A stretch of 17,857 nucleotides of DNA from CAZWCE01 sp964632505 (GCA_964632505.1 CAZWCE010000036.1:1-17857); one strand, 5' to 3'; shown: positions 1-8,107, counted from the first letter of the stretch. Notes: generated by a model from the letters alone, not told the origin. Numbers and translations: made by a program.

Positions 1-283
1 AGGCGAAAAGCCTTGGCGAAGCTGAAATCAACGGGAAATACATAGCGCTGTCATAGTAGCTTCATGTTAAACCTGCTATCTGTGAGAGGCAAGCGGCGGC
101 TAGGGACACTTAGCCATTGTCATTCGTCCCCGGCCAACTCATGCCAGAACCATGCTAACAGCGCAAACATGGTTTCTGGAGAATTATCGTACTTGGCTAT
201 GTAGGCCTGGACAGCTTGCACCATCCCTGCATCTTTCTCGTTCGGCCCAATCGCACTCTCGCGCTGTATGGCCCGCATCTGGA
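1..283. other. left edge without a recognisable intact gene
   Basis: I see no supported gene here. A short plus-strand reading frame runs in from the window edge and stops at bases 54-56; it may be the tail of a gene outside the window, but 17 codons are too few to judge. The rest has no good ribosome binding site and no recognisable protein motif. Homology to the hydrolase remnant that follows may extend somewhat to the left of base 284, but I could not align it convincingly. Confidence 0.4.
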
Positions 284-435
284 GTCAACGGGTCGGTCGT
301 GCGGCTTTGCGGACCGATTGTGGTCAACCTTCGAACCTGCTTCTGCCGATACTGCCGGAGCGGCCTCCTCTTCCTGAAACCCCACCTCGGCCGGAGCGTC
401 TTGTCGGTCTCTAGATGGTAGACTCAACCCATTGA
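284..435 (+). pseudogene. collapsed fragment of a CocE/NonD-family hydrolase C-terminus
   Basis: Two pieces of the C-terminal region of a CocE/NonD-type hydrolase are joined here. In the frame through bases 308-331 the peptide CGPIVVNL matches residues 467-474 of the intact hydrolase at 15183-17120. From base 331, in another frame, LLLPILPERPPLPETPPRP matches that protein's end (LLLPVLPELPPLRDPPPRP, residues 613-631). A TAG at 412-414 interrupts the last residues, and the following codons still resemble the intact C-terminus. About 135 codons are missing between the pieces and the join shifts frame, so this cannot encode the domain. It is a paralogue rather than a recent copy, because many codons differ. 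Confidence 0.75.
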
Positions 436-500
436 ATCGGGATGAACCCCAAAACGAATCAACGGAAATGAAGTCATCAGAGCCACCCAACGAGGATGGT

Positions 501-1625
501 CTATCGCGATTTCTCCGTCTCGGGCTCGTTTTTCCAGATGCGATCCATGATTCTCTTCCACGTATCGGGATCGCGCGTTTCGACCAGAGCGACCACCAAT
601 CGTTGGGGAGTATCCTGAGGAGAGAGATGCCTTTGTAAATTGGTTCGGGCGAATCCGAAGACGGTCATTTCCTCATTCATCTGCCAATATTCTTCGGGGA
701 ACCGATCGGCCGTATGAAGGTAAATCAACGAACGGTCGGATTTTCCATCGGAGAAAACCGCCCATTCGGAGCCTTCGGCGACGCCGGAAGTATTTCGAAG
801 AATGTCGTCCAGACGTCGTTTCCTGTCGAAATCGTAACATGAAAAATGGCGACCATCGCAGAGCCGGACGGAGTCATCCTCGCCGATCTTTCCCCCGGGC
901 GTCCCTTCATAGAGTATCCAGTAATTCTTCTCCGACTGTACGAGAATCATTTCCGCATGCGTCGGAAAGAAATGCCAGACGGTTTCCCACCGGCCCTTTT
1001 CCGAAGTGATCGTGGCCGACGGAAGACGGATACCTGTCGGCGCGTCGGTCGTGCTGGTCGCTCCCTCGGCGCCCGAATGACCGAATTCATCGCAAAGATT
1101 CGGAATGCCTCGGTAATTTCCGGCAGAACCGCCGGTCGGGCGAAAGCTGATCCAGTCCTGGCCGTCCGCGTCGACGAGGCTGGTGAATCCCGCGCCCGCC
1201 TTGTCATAATAATACGTCGTCTTCACGCCTTCAAATACGGTTTCGATTTTGAAGCAATCTTGCCCCTGGTCTTTCGCTTCGGTCAGAACCACATGGTTCT
1301 CATCGAGAGACATCTCCTTCCCAGAAGATTGTTGAACACTCCCGATCATATGGATCTTCCACGGTCTCGTTTTTCCGCTGGGATGCAAAGCCCAACGGAC
1401 TCGTTTCGACGGGTCTCCGCCGAAACCGATATCGCGATCCCCATCGCCGCCAAGCTCGATATCGGCGGCTTGGAGGTTGTTTTCGTTGACATCGTCAACC
1501 GCTCGTTCGTAGGCGAGGCACCGATCATCGCAAAGAACTCTCTGAAACTCGGCCGTTTCGAGGCCGGGAGCGGTTTCCAGAAGGAGAAGAAAAAAAGATG
1601 TACATAACAATACGTGCTTTTTCAT
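501..1625 (-). CDS. secreted protein of unknown family
   Basis: This 374-residue protein begins with a basic MKKH followed by a hydrophobic Leu-rich stretch (residues 4-20), a typical Sec signal peptide, so it is probably exported. I do not recognise the family. The mature part is rich in acidic and aromatic residues, has an acidic Gly/Asp segment near residues 47-56 (ELGGDGDRDI), and looks beta-rich with no transmembrane segment. The frame stays open 67 codons upstream, but I chose the ATG at base 1625 because it gives the signal peptide directly and has an AAGGAAG ribosome binding site about 11 bases upstream. It diverges from the propeller gene at 2080. A candidate promoter with an inverted repeat in its spacer lies 50-80 bases upstream. 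A role in polysaccharide handling is only a guess from the neighbouring secreted propeller. Confidence 0.75.
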   Translation of the reverse strand: MKKHVLLCTSFFLLLLETAPGLETAEFQRVLCDDRCLAYERAVDDVNENNLQAADIELGGDGDRDIGFGGDPSKRVRWALHPSGKTRPWKIHMIGSVQQSSGKEMSLDENHVVLTEAKDQGQDCFKIETVFEGVKTTYYYDKAGAGFTSLVDADGQDWISFRPTGGSAGNYRGIPNLCDEFGHSGAEGATSTTDAPTGIRLPSATITSEKGRWETVWHFFPTHAEMILVQSEKNYWILYEGTPGGKIGEDDSVRLCDGRHFSCYDFDRKRRLDDILRNTSGVAEGSEWAVFSDGKSDRSLIYLHTADRFPEEYWQMNEEMTVFGFARTNLQRHLSPQDTPQRLVVALVETRDPDTWKRIMDRIWKNEPETEKSR

Positions 1626-1677
1626 GGTTTGGCCTGCTTCCTTAATAGTGAACATGGGGATGGAGTATGAGCAAGAA

Positions 1678-1706
1678 AGAATAGGGTGTCGAGCCCTATT
1701 GGTCGA
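1678..1706 (-). promoter_or_regulatory. candidate promoter with inverted-repeat operator
   Basis: On the minus strand TCGACC (1701-1706) and TATTCT (1678-1683) are separated by 17 bases, giving partial sigma70-like boxes about 55 bases before the ATG at 1625. The spacer contains a perfect 7-bp inverted repeat, AATAGGG-N7-CCCTATT at 1680-1700, which overlaps the -10 box. A dimeric repressor bound there would block polymerase. The boxes match the consensus only 4 of 6 each, so the operator idea is stronger than the promoter call. Confidence 0.4.
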
Positions 1707-2002
1707 TCTTCGATATTGCCGAGGTGATATCATAGGATGACATCCACGATCGGGTTTCCCTAGATTATCGGTGAAAACCCGCTCGGCGGCAAGACAAAAA
1801 TCGATGATCGCGCCCTGGTGCGGCACCTCGGCGTGCAGATATCTGGGGGGTGCGTTCGCCGGAGCAGTCCCCCTTCGGCATGATCTCGTGGCGTTCGGAA
1901 AAAAGGTCCCGTCTTGTCGTGGCGAGGAAGGAGAAGCGACCGTACTTTCAGGGTCGCTTGACCGCCCGAGACGGTGAAAACATTAGCAGACAAGCATGAT
2001 TC

Positions 2003-2031
2003 TTGCAGCATGGCTCAAAACGGGTTATACT
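2003..2031 (+). promoter_or_regulatory. candidate sigma70-type promoter for the propeller gene
   Basis: TTGCAG (2003-2008) and TATACT (2026-2031) lie 17 bases apart. The -10 box matches the consensus at 5 of 6 positions and the -35 box keeps the TTG. The pair ends 48 bases before the GTG start at 2080, a normal leader length. Confidence 0.5.
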
Positions 2032-2079
2032 CGGTACGTCGGTTGAAATCGTTTTCTTCACTCCCACCAAAACGAAAGT

Positions 2080-3441
2080 GTGCCCGTGAAAGACCGTCTC
2101 CATATTCTCATGATCGTCGCCCTTGCTTGTTTCATGGTGGACGAAACCACTTCTATTCCCGCTTCGGAGAGTGAAAACTCACCCTTTTTGACGAATGCCG
2201 TCGGCGAACCGCCCTCCGATGCGCCGTGTATCCAGCCATGGCGCAAAGTCACGCTGGATCCTGAGTATTCCGGCCAGTGGGTCGTCCTGGGAGAGGTGGA
2301 TGGAGACGGCCAGGTCGAGATCGTCTCGGCACGGAATGTCAACAAGAACGACAACCACTTCACCTCCGCCGTCGTCGTGCAGAAACTCGATGGGAGCGTG
2401 CTCTGGCGATGGGGCGATCCGGCGGTCGGACGACGCAATCTGCACCACGATGTCGCTTGCCAAATCCATGACCTGACGGGAGACGGCTCGAATGAAGTCG
2501 TGCTTGCCGCAGATCGAAAGCTGGTTATCCTTGCGGGGAAGACCGGGGAACTCGTCCGCTCGCTCCCGATCCCAGCACATGCGAGTGATTGCGTTGTGTT
2601 CGCCGATCTATCCGGCAAGGGACGTCGATCGGACATTCTCGTGAAGAACCGTTATCGGCAGATTTGGGCGTACACAGCCGAGGGACGGCTTCTATGGACG
2701 GTCTCGATGCCGGGAGGGTACAAGACGGCCCATCAGCCGTTGCCGGTGGATTTGGATGATGACGGACACGACGAAATCCTGGCTGGATATGCCGCTTTGA
2801 ATTCCGACGGCACCGTGCGCTGGGTGTTCGAGGTGGAGCAAGGGAAAAAGAACGGCGGTCATGCCGATTGCTGGCGCGTGGTCCGAATGGCGGAAAAACC
2901 GGAAGATACGCGGCTCGTGATGACGATGTGCGGCGGAAACTCGCTCGTGATGACCGACGGCTGCGGAAAAGTCCTATGGCGTCGTACCGGGCACCATTAC
3001 GAATCCGTCGACGTAGGCGAGATACGAAAGGATCGTCCCGGTTTTGAGATCGTGGTCGATATCGATCATCTCCCCAATCCTCCTAAACCCCTCTGCCTTT
3101 TTGATGAGCGAGGCAACGAACTCGGTCGGATCCACACCGACTACACCCGGCAGCACACGCTTGTCGATTGGGATGGCGATGGTCGGATGGAGATCGGCTC
3201 CGCATTGCCCCGGAGCCTCTTCGACGGTCACGGGCGTCGCGTGGCAACGTTCGACATTGAGGAAGGTGACAAACCGTGGCTCATGATGGCGGTCGATCTC
3301 ACCGGCCACGGCCTCCACGACGTGATGATCGTGACGAACCACGGACAGGGGTATCGCGTCTATCTCTATCGGAATCCGACGCTCACCGCCACTGCTTCCG
3401 GTAAGCCGAAAGGAACCGGCGAAAATTTCACCCTCTACTGA
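2080..3441 (+). CDS. secreted FG-GAP/VCBS beta-propeller, related to family-11 rhamnogalacturonan lyases
   Basis: A 453-residue protein with an N-terminal hydrophobic segment (ILMIVALACFMV, residues 9-20) that should act as a signal peptide. It carries repeated Asp-rich loops of the calcium-binding FG-GAP/VCBS type: EVDGDGQVE (72-80), DLTGDGSNE (131-139), DLDDDGHDE (224-232), DWDGDGRME (363-371), and weaker loops near 176-185 and 406-414. Spacing suggests a six- to eight-bladed propeller. Phrases such as GGY..AHQPLPVDLDDDG, GHADCWRV and SIDVGEIR-like ESVDVGEIR recall polysaccharide-lyase family 11 rhamnogalacturonan lyases, though I cannot confirm the active site. The start is GTG at 2080 or GTG at 2086; no strong ribosome binding site separates them. 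Probably extracellular or periplasmic polysaccharide binding or cleavage; it could also be a non-catalytic adhesin-like propeller. Confidence 0.8.
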   Translation: MPVKDRLHILMIVALACFMVDETTSIPASESENSPFLTNAVGEPPSDAPCIQPWRKVTLDPEYSGQWVVLGEVDGDGQVEIVSARNVNKNDNHFTSAVVVQKLDGSVLWRWGDPAVGRRNLHHDVACQIHDLTGDGSNEVVLAADRKLVILAGKTGELVRSLPIPAHASDCVVFADLSGKGRRSDILVKNRYRQIWAYTAEGRLLWTVSMPGGYKTAHQPLPVDLDDDGHDEILAGYAALNSDGTVRWVFEVEQGKKNGGHADCWRVVRMAEKPEDTRLVMTMCGGNSLVMTDGCGKVLWRRTGHHYESVDVGEIRKDRPGFEIVVDIDHLPNPPKPLCLFDERGNELGRIHTDYTRQHTLVDWDGDGRMEIGSALPRSLFDGHGRRVATFDIEEGDKPWLMMAVDLTGHGLHDVMIVTNHGQGYRVYLYRNPTLTATASGKPKGTGENFTLY

Positions 3442-3464
3442 CATTGTCCCGATCGCACCAGAGG

Positions 3465-3574
3465 ATTGATTCATGTTCCCATCAATAGTGGCCTGTCGGT
3501 TCATGCAGTGACGACCGTGAGGCCCGGCTCTCGCTGTTCGCCCGGGGGTCACTATAGATGCGACGCTCAATAAT
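3465..3574 (-). repeat. dispersed structured repeat, left copy (inverted to the copy at 17523)
   Basis: Read on the minus strand, these 110 bases align without gaps to 17523-17632 with 97 identities (88%), counted by eye. The element contains a GC-rich hairpin (CCCGG...CCGGG in this copy), and its ends could pair through TCGCATC with GATGGGA, one mismatch. The matching open frame here has ATT instead of ATG and lacks a ribosome binding site, so this copy is unlikely to be translated. Confidence 0.8.
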
Positions 3575-3737
3575 GAGTGACAAGGGTAGGCCCACCGAGT
3601 TCAAAACCACGCCGGGCTCTGATCTTATCTTGATCGTCTTCCATCTCCAGGCAAAGGACACCGATGGCGGCGGAAAACGGGTGTTTTCGAATCTCCTCCT
3701 CGACACCGCTCCCATGAGCAATGCCGAGGAGGAGTAG
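3558..3737 (+). CDS. possible small ORF or gene remnant of unknown function
   Basis: An open frame of 59 codons (ATG at 3558, second ATG at 3573) ends at TAG 3735-3737. The peptide has a hydrophobic strand-like run (DLILIVFHLQA) and a C-terminal segment FSNLLLDTAPMSNAEEE that read like the end of a folded protein rather than random sequence. There is no ribosome binding site before either ATG, and the 5' end lies inside the dispersed repeat. I think a truncated 3' end of a lost gene is more likely than a working small gene. I do not recognise the family. Confidence 0.25.
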   Translation: MRRSIMSDKGRPTEFKTTPGSDLILIVFHLQAKDTDGGGKRVFSNLLLDTAPMSNAEEE

Positions 3738-3753
3738 CTTGGCTGAAGATTGC

Positions 3754-5988
3754 TCAAGAGGAAAGCATCAGTTGCTCATCAGGTGATTCATGGAAGGAAT
3801 CGCTTTCTTGATCGTAAGGATTGCCCGGACCGGAAGCGGTGCCTCCGAAGGGTCGGGAATCGTGTGTCGGCATGGTCTCTTGTCGCCATTGCTGTCTGAG
3901 CTGGAAGCGTTGCAGTTGCGTTTTCAATCCCATCGCCTGTTGATTCATCTCTTCACTGGCCGACGCCGTTTCTTCCGCGTTGGCGGTGTTCTGCTGCGTT
4001 ACCTGATCGATCTGGTTGAGGCCACTATTGATTTCCGCAACCCCTTGGGCCTGCTGCGTGCTCGCGTCGGCAATTTGACGAACCAGATTGTTTGTTTGGG
4101 CAATCTTCTCGCCGATTTCCTGCAGGCGCTCCGAGGTTTCTCCGGCAATGCCGCTTCCTTCCTGAATTTCCGTTACGACGCCATTGATCATTTCCGTGGT
4201 CTCTTGGGCTGCCTTGGCGGACCGGGCTGCCAGATTCCGCACTTCTTCGGCAACGACGGCGAACCCCTTCCCATGCTGGCCTGCCCGAGCGGCTTCCACG
4301 GCCGCATTCAGAGCAAGTAGATTGGTCTGAAACGCGATTTCATCAATTACCTTATTGACTTTTTGAACTTCTTCGGCTCGATTGGTGATCCGCCCGATGG
4401 ATTCCATCAGATTCCGCATCTTCTCTCCGCCGTCATCGGCCGACCGATTCGCGTTCTCGGCCAATCCATTCGCCTCTTGGGCGGATTCGGCGTTTTTCCT
4501 GGTTCTTTCTCCCAACTCGGTCATCGAGCTATTGATTTCCTCGATACTCGCCGCCTGTTCCGTAGCGCCCTGGCTGAGCGATTGCGAAGCTTCGGAGACC
4601 TGGTTCCCACCGGAGGCGACCTGATCGGCCGTCTCTTGAACCGCCCCGAGAGCTTCGTTGACCTGATCGATGACCATGTTGGTGGCCTCGCTTGTTTTCA
4701 TCAGAGCCTCGGTCATCTCCTGCTGAGAAATGCATATCCGGCCGATCTCATCCTTGCGTTTCGCCATATTACGAATCTCTTGGAGTTCCTCTTCCTTGTA
4801 CTCGATCTCAGAAGTGGCGGTCCAGTCACCTTGAGCCAGCCGTGTTTCCATCATCTCGGCCAGACTTTGAAGCATTCCGGCCATTTTTGCTTGGGCCTTT
4901 TGTGCGAAATTCAATGGTTTGATGATGCCTCGTATCGTAATGATCGCCACCACCAACGCCACCGCGGTCCCGAAAATCGTCGCGGAAATAAACAAGAAAT
5001 TCTGCCAGGCAATGGCGTTTTCCGCTTCCACACTTCGTTGAGCAACGATGTCTTCACACTCTTTTTTTCTGGATCTGCCACTTTCCACCGCCGTGCTCAG
5101 TGCCGTTTGAATTGTTTCGGCAATCGGGAGGGTTTTGTTCGTCAAGACCTGTTCCGCTTCTTCTTGAGCGGCGATCCTCTCATTTTCCAAGGCAATCACT
5201 TCATGGAATTTCCGAGCCACTTCCTCAAGGCAGGGAAGCGTTTGTTCGGAAAAGATTGTCTCCCGCTTTTCCATCGCGTTTTCATCTTGCAGATCCACCT
5301 GATTCAGTGCCAGAACCGATTCATGCAACTGGTCGTGGACGGGCCGAATCGCCTCCATGATTTTCTTGTACTCCGGCCACTCTTTTTCAAGCTTTTTGTT
5401 TCTGTCGCTTGCTAGAAATTGAGCGAACGCGCATTTCTCCGGGTCGGTTTCCACGGTTATCTTTTTTCCCTGGATGATTTCTTGCCCGACCTGCATGGCC
5501 CATTTCCGATGATCGTCGAGTCGGTCCTTCAACGTATTCCGCAAACCCGGGTGACGGGAAACCCAGAGATCGTCGATCTGATGGGCGGTCTGATGCAAAG
5601 CGAGGTGTTGATCCATGATACGACGAATCGCTTCCGCTCCTTCGGGATTCACCACCGCCATTTGTTCCAATCCGGTCACCCCCGTTTCGTCTTTATCATA
5701 GAGCCATTTTCCGAAACCACATTTGTGACCATCCATGGTGACATCGATTTTCGGTTCATTGGCCATCATGTCTTTGCGGATTTGGGCGATCCAGTTTTCA
5801 TGATTTTTCTGTGCTTCGATAATCGCCTCCTGTGCCGTGGAGATCTTACCGAAATCTTCGTTGGAACATTCCATTTCCCCCACCGAATTTCCAGTCACTC
5901 GCCCTCCAATTTGACCGATAATCCCAATGCCAATGAGTAGTAGCATCAAAAAACCATACACCAAAACCAGCTTCATTTTGATCGACAT
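3754..5988 (-). CDS. methyl-accepting chemotaxis protein with tandem periplasmic CZB-type modules
   Basis: A 744-residue chemoreceptor. TM1 spans residues 6-28 and TM2 331-353, with an extended HAMP region to about 425 and the cytoplasmic signalling domain after it. The conserved hairpin tip is at 550-590 (IAFQTNLLALNAAVEAARAG, then KGFAVVAEEVRNLA). The sensor region between the membrane segments contains two copies of the chemoreceptor zinc-binding (CZB) pattern: H63, C90 in KCGFGKW, H128 and H132; then H160, C186 in KCAFAQF, H218 and H222. CZB domains usually lie in the cytoplasm; here both should be outside the inner membrane. The frame opens 18 codons earlier, but ATG 5988 has a GAAGG site and begins directly with the TM1 leader. 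No CheR/CheB pentapeptide tail is seen. No che genes are in the window, so it signals to a complex encoded elsewhere. Confidence 0.93.
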   Translation of the reverse strand: MSIKMKLVLVYGFLMLLLIGIGIIGQIGGRVTGNSVGEMECSNEDFGKISTAQEAIIEAQKNHENWIAQIRKDMMANEPKIDVTMDGHKCGFGKWLYDKDETGVTGLEQMAVVNPEGAEAIRRIMDQHLALHQTAHQIDDLWVSRHPGLRNTLKDRLDDHRKWAMQVGQEIIQGKKITVETDPEKCAFAQFLASDRNKKLEKEWPEYKKIMEAIRPVHDQLHESVLALNQVDLQDENAMEKRETIFSEQTLPCLEEVARKFHEVIALENERIAAQEEAEQVLTNKTLPIAETIQTALSTAVESGRSRKKECEDIVAQRSVEAENAIAWQNFLFISATIFGTAVALVVAIITIRGIIKPLNFAQKAQAKMAGMLQSLAEMMETRLAQGDWTATSEIEYKEEELQEIRNMAKRKDEIGRICISQQEMTEALMKTSEATNMVIDQVNEALGAVQETADQVASGGNQVSEASQSLSQGATEQAASIEEINSSMTELGERTRKNAESAQEANGLAENANRSADDGGEKMRNLMESIGRITNRAEEVQKVNKVIDEIAFQTNLLALNAAVEAARAGQHGKGFAVVAEEVRNLAARSAKAAQETTEMINGVVTEIQEGSGIAGETSERLQEIGEKIAQTNNLVRQIADASTQQAQGVAEINSGLNQIDQVTQQNTANAEETASASEEMNQQAMGLKTQLQRFQLRQQWRQETMPTHDSRPFGGTASGPGNPYDQESDSFHESPDEQLMLSS

Positions 5989-6546
5989 GGATTGACCCTT
6001 CTTTCCTGAATGCGGAGAAATGATGGACCCGATGGGCCTCACTCCCCCCAGTGTCGGATATGCGTAATGAATGCAAATAATCCTGCAGAAACATAGCCCA
6101 CAATCTAGACCAAGTTGGTAATTTTAGTGCAAAATTTAGGTCAAATAACCCCTGAAATGGTGCCCAATATGACGGCTACCCCCCAAAAAAAAACTGGCAA
6201 AAACAGTTAAATTATTCCTCTATAGGGATTTACGAATCATTGCCTTGAAAAAAAAATCGCCTTCGATTGTTGGTTGATCTGGTAATTTTTTGTTTCGTCA
6301 CTCATGGGAACGGTTCAGAAGTCTTCGCAGAGGCTTGGCTCAGATGAGGTGTGCCCGCTCCGGCTACTGCATGGTTGCCGGGTGATGGCGAAGCGGGGAG
6401 AATGGTTTCGATGTCGGTTGGAATCAAGTGTGGAGTCGGTTTTCCCGGTAAGGGGGCACGGCGAAACATCGCGGGGCCCGTCGCATTGGCTGGAAGTACT
6501 TGCAGCGGATGGAGCAGCGTCCGACGAGAATGTCGACCGAAGCATT

Positions 6547-6600
6547 CTGCCGGAAAGAGGGCGTCGGTGATGGATTGCTCCTCTTATGAAAAACCGGCAG
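6547..6600 (+). promoter_or_regulatory. nested inverted repeats upstream of the export cluster
   Basis: CTGCCGG (6547-6553) is complementary to CCGGCAG (6594-6600). Inside it AAGAGG (6555-6560) is complementary to CCTCTT (6580-6585), leaving a 19-base loop. As RNA this would form a two-step hairpin about 180 bases before the TolC-type gene. It has no T-run after it, so it is not an obvious terminator. A leader element is possible; chance is also possible at this GC content. Confidence 0.25.
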
Positions 6601-6610
6601 GATAGCCAAG

Positions 6611-6721
6611 ATGAAACGGCTGCGCCGATTGGGTTCAACCTGTCCGTTCGTGCGGTCGATGACGAATGGAGCGGATGCGCCGAATCGGGTCGGTGCTTCC
6701 ACGGCCTCATTATCGTCTTAA
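6611..6721 (+). CDS. possible 36-residue leader ORF before the export cluster
   Basis: An ATG at 6611 with AGGA eight bases upstream opens 36 codons to TAA at 6719-6721. The peptide is basic at its start (MKRLRRLGS) and Ser/Ala-rich at its end, with no membrane segment. It sits 57 bases before the TolC-type start and just after the nested hairpin. It could be a leader peptide or nothing; I know no homologue. Confidence 0.2.
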   Translation: MKRLRRLGSTCPFVRSMTNGADAPNRVGASTASLSS

Positions 6722-6778
6722 TCCTCGTGTCATTGAGACGTGCCCCGCTCCGAACCTTCCGAAAAGTGAGTCGATCCG

Positions 6779-8089
6779 ATGACGCGTCTCTTTTTAGCCG
6801 CATCTGTATGGTGGTTCCTGGTCACGGTGGGTTCCGCCCAGCGCTTCACGCCTTCCCCATCTTCGGAAGGTTTGGAGTCTTCTGGAGAAACGGTTTCGGC
6901 GCCGGGAGTCGCCTCGACATCGCCGGCGCTGGGACTGAAGGAATGGCAGGAACTCGCCTTCCGTCACAATCCCACGCTGGCCGCCGCTTCGGCGCGGAGA
7001 AACGCCGCCCGGGGACGCCAAATTCAGGCCGGACGCTACCCGAACCCTGTTCTGGGATACCATGGAAGCGAAATCGGCAATGATGGAACGCCGGGACAGC
7101 AGGGGGGGTTCGTCCGTCAACGTTTCATCACCGGAGGGAAACTCCACCTCGACCAGGAGGCGGCGGGACAGACGGTTCGGGAGAGTGGCTATCGTTTCTT
7201 GGCCCAAGAGCAACGGGTGCTCACCGATGTTCGGGTTCGATTCTACGAAGCGCTGGCGGCGCAACGTCGGCTCGAGGTGACCGAAGAGTTGTTACGTATC
7301 GGCCGGGATCTGGTCGATGCGACGGAAACACTGCTGGAATCGGGGCAGAAGCCTGAAAACGATCTCCTTCAAGCGCAAATCCGGGCGGACCAATCCGAGA
7401 TTCTTCTCGACAATGCCCGAAATGAGCTCGATGAAGCCCGGCGACGACTAGTCGCAGTCGTCGGCACGCCGCATCTGGCGCGAACGACTCTGAAAGGCGA
7501 TTTGGAAGCGGCTCCGACCGACCTGAGTTGGAAGCGTTGCTTGGAAGCCGTTCTGGCCGGTCATCCCGAACTGAACGCGGCGAGGGCCCGGGCGGAGCGT
7601 GCGAGAATCCTCATCAGTCGAGCCAAAAGAGAACCGATTCCCGATATCGATGTTTCCGTCAGCATGCGGCATGTCTACCCGACGGACAGCGATGCCGCGA
7701 ACGTGCAGGTGGGAATGCCCATTCCGGTGTTCGATAAGAATCGAGGCAAGATCATGGCGGCAGAATCGGAATGGCACGCTTCGCGACAGGAGATCAAACG
7801 CATCGAACTCGACTTGCAGGATCGACTCTCGGTGGTCTATCGTCAATATGCGAATGCGCTCAAGCAGGCGAAGCAATATCGCGAGACGATTCTTCCAAGG
7901 GCCAAGCGATCGTTAATGCTTACCATCAACGGATACAAGAACGGGCAAGTCGAATACCTCACTCTGTTGACTTCCCAAGAGACCTTTCTTCGTTCGAATC
8001 TCGATTATCTGCGTTCTTTGCAGCAACGGCAAACGGCGACCGCCTTGCTGGAAGGGCGATTGCTCGAAGGCGGGCTCGGTCGGAGATGA
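6779..8089 (+). CDS. TolC-family outer membrane efflux protein
   Basis: A 436-residue outer-membrane channel subunit of the TolC/CusC/CzcC type. Residues 1-20 form a signal peptide ending near VGSAQ. The two outer-membrane efflux protein repeats run roughly 45-235 and 250-430, each with long amphipathic helices (for example ETLLESGQKPENDLLQAQIR and RLSVVYRQYANALKQAKQYR) that would build the periplasmic tunnel. The motif RFITGGKLHLDQEAAGQ fits the equatorial start of the first hairpin in metal-type channels of this family. It is the first gene of the plus-strand export cluster and would dock with the HlyD-type adaptor at 10716. The ATG at 6779 has only a weak AGTGAG site upstream but places the signal peptide correctly. 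The substrate cannot be read from this subunit. Confidence 0.92.
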   Translation: MTRLFLAASVWWFLVTVGSAQRFTPSPSSEGLESSGETVSAPGVASTSPALGLKEWQELAFRHNPTLAAASARRNAARGRQIQAGRYPNPVLGYHGSEIGNDGTPGQQGGFVRQRFITGGKLHLDQEAAGQTVRESGYRFLAQEQRVLTDVRVRFYEALAAQRRLEVTEELLRIGRDLVDATETLLESGQKPENDLLQAQIRADQSEILLDNARNELDEARRRLVAVVGTPHLARTTLKGDLEAAPTDLSWKRCLEAVLAGHPELNAARARAERARILISRAKREPIPDIDVSVSMRHVYPTDSDAANVQVGMPIPVFDKNRGKIMAAESEWHASRQEIKRIELDLQDRLSVVYRQYANALKQAKQYRETILPRAKRSLMLTINGYKNGQVEYLTLLTSQETFLRSNLDYLRSLQQRQTATALLEGRLLEGGLGRR

Positions 8090-8107
8090 GCCGGCCAACG
8101 CTTGCTC

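Larger units (their letters stand above)
1626..2079. other. divergent intergenic region between two secreted-protein genes
   Basis: These bases separate the minus-strand gene ending its 5' side at 1625 from the plus-strand gene at 2080. They hold a candidate promoter and inverted repeat for the left gene (1678-1706) and a candidate promoter for the right gene (2003-2031). The open frames crossing 1770-2010 have no ribosome binding site or recognisable motif and I read them as non-coding. Confidence 0.5.
3442..3753. other. intergenic region with dispersed repeat and possible gene remnant
   Basis: This gap between the propeller gene and the 3' end of the chemoreceptor gene holds the left copy of the dispersed repeat (3465-3574) and a short plus-strand open frame (3558-3737). 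I see no convincing terminator for either flanking gene, although they converge. Confidence 0.5.
5989..6778. other. long AT-rich divergent region between chemoreceptor and export cluster
   Basis: These bases separate two divergently transcribed units. The left half (about 6100-6300) is clearly AT-richer than its surroundings, with A-runs near 6183-6192 and 6248-6256, fitting a promoter region, but I could not pick sound -35/-10 pairs for either side. The right half (6300-6600) has several overlapping open frames on both strands without recognisable motifs or start signals. It also holds nested inverted repeats at 6547-6600 and a 36-codon frame at 6611-6721. Confidence 0.45.

Noticed and set aside
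846..1607. A 253-codon plus-strand frame
   Set aside because: It is antisense to the secreted protein at 501-1625, which has a signal peptide and ribosome binding site; the opposite frame has neither.
3790..5415. Long open frames on the strand opposite the chemoreceptor gene (3790-4320 and 4363-5415)
   Set aside because: They lie wholly inside a gene with clear chemoreceptor motifs, and their translations are Phe/Leu/Arg-rich with no motif or ribosome binding site; they are antisense shadows.
6180..6260. Homopolymer A-runs as a rho-independent terminator
   Set aside because: No GC-rich hairpin precedes the runs on either strand; they fit an AT-rich promoter region better.
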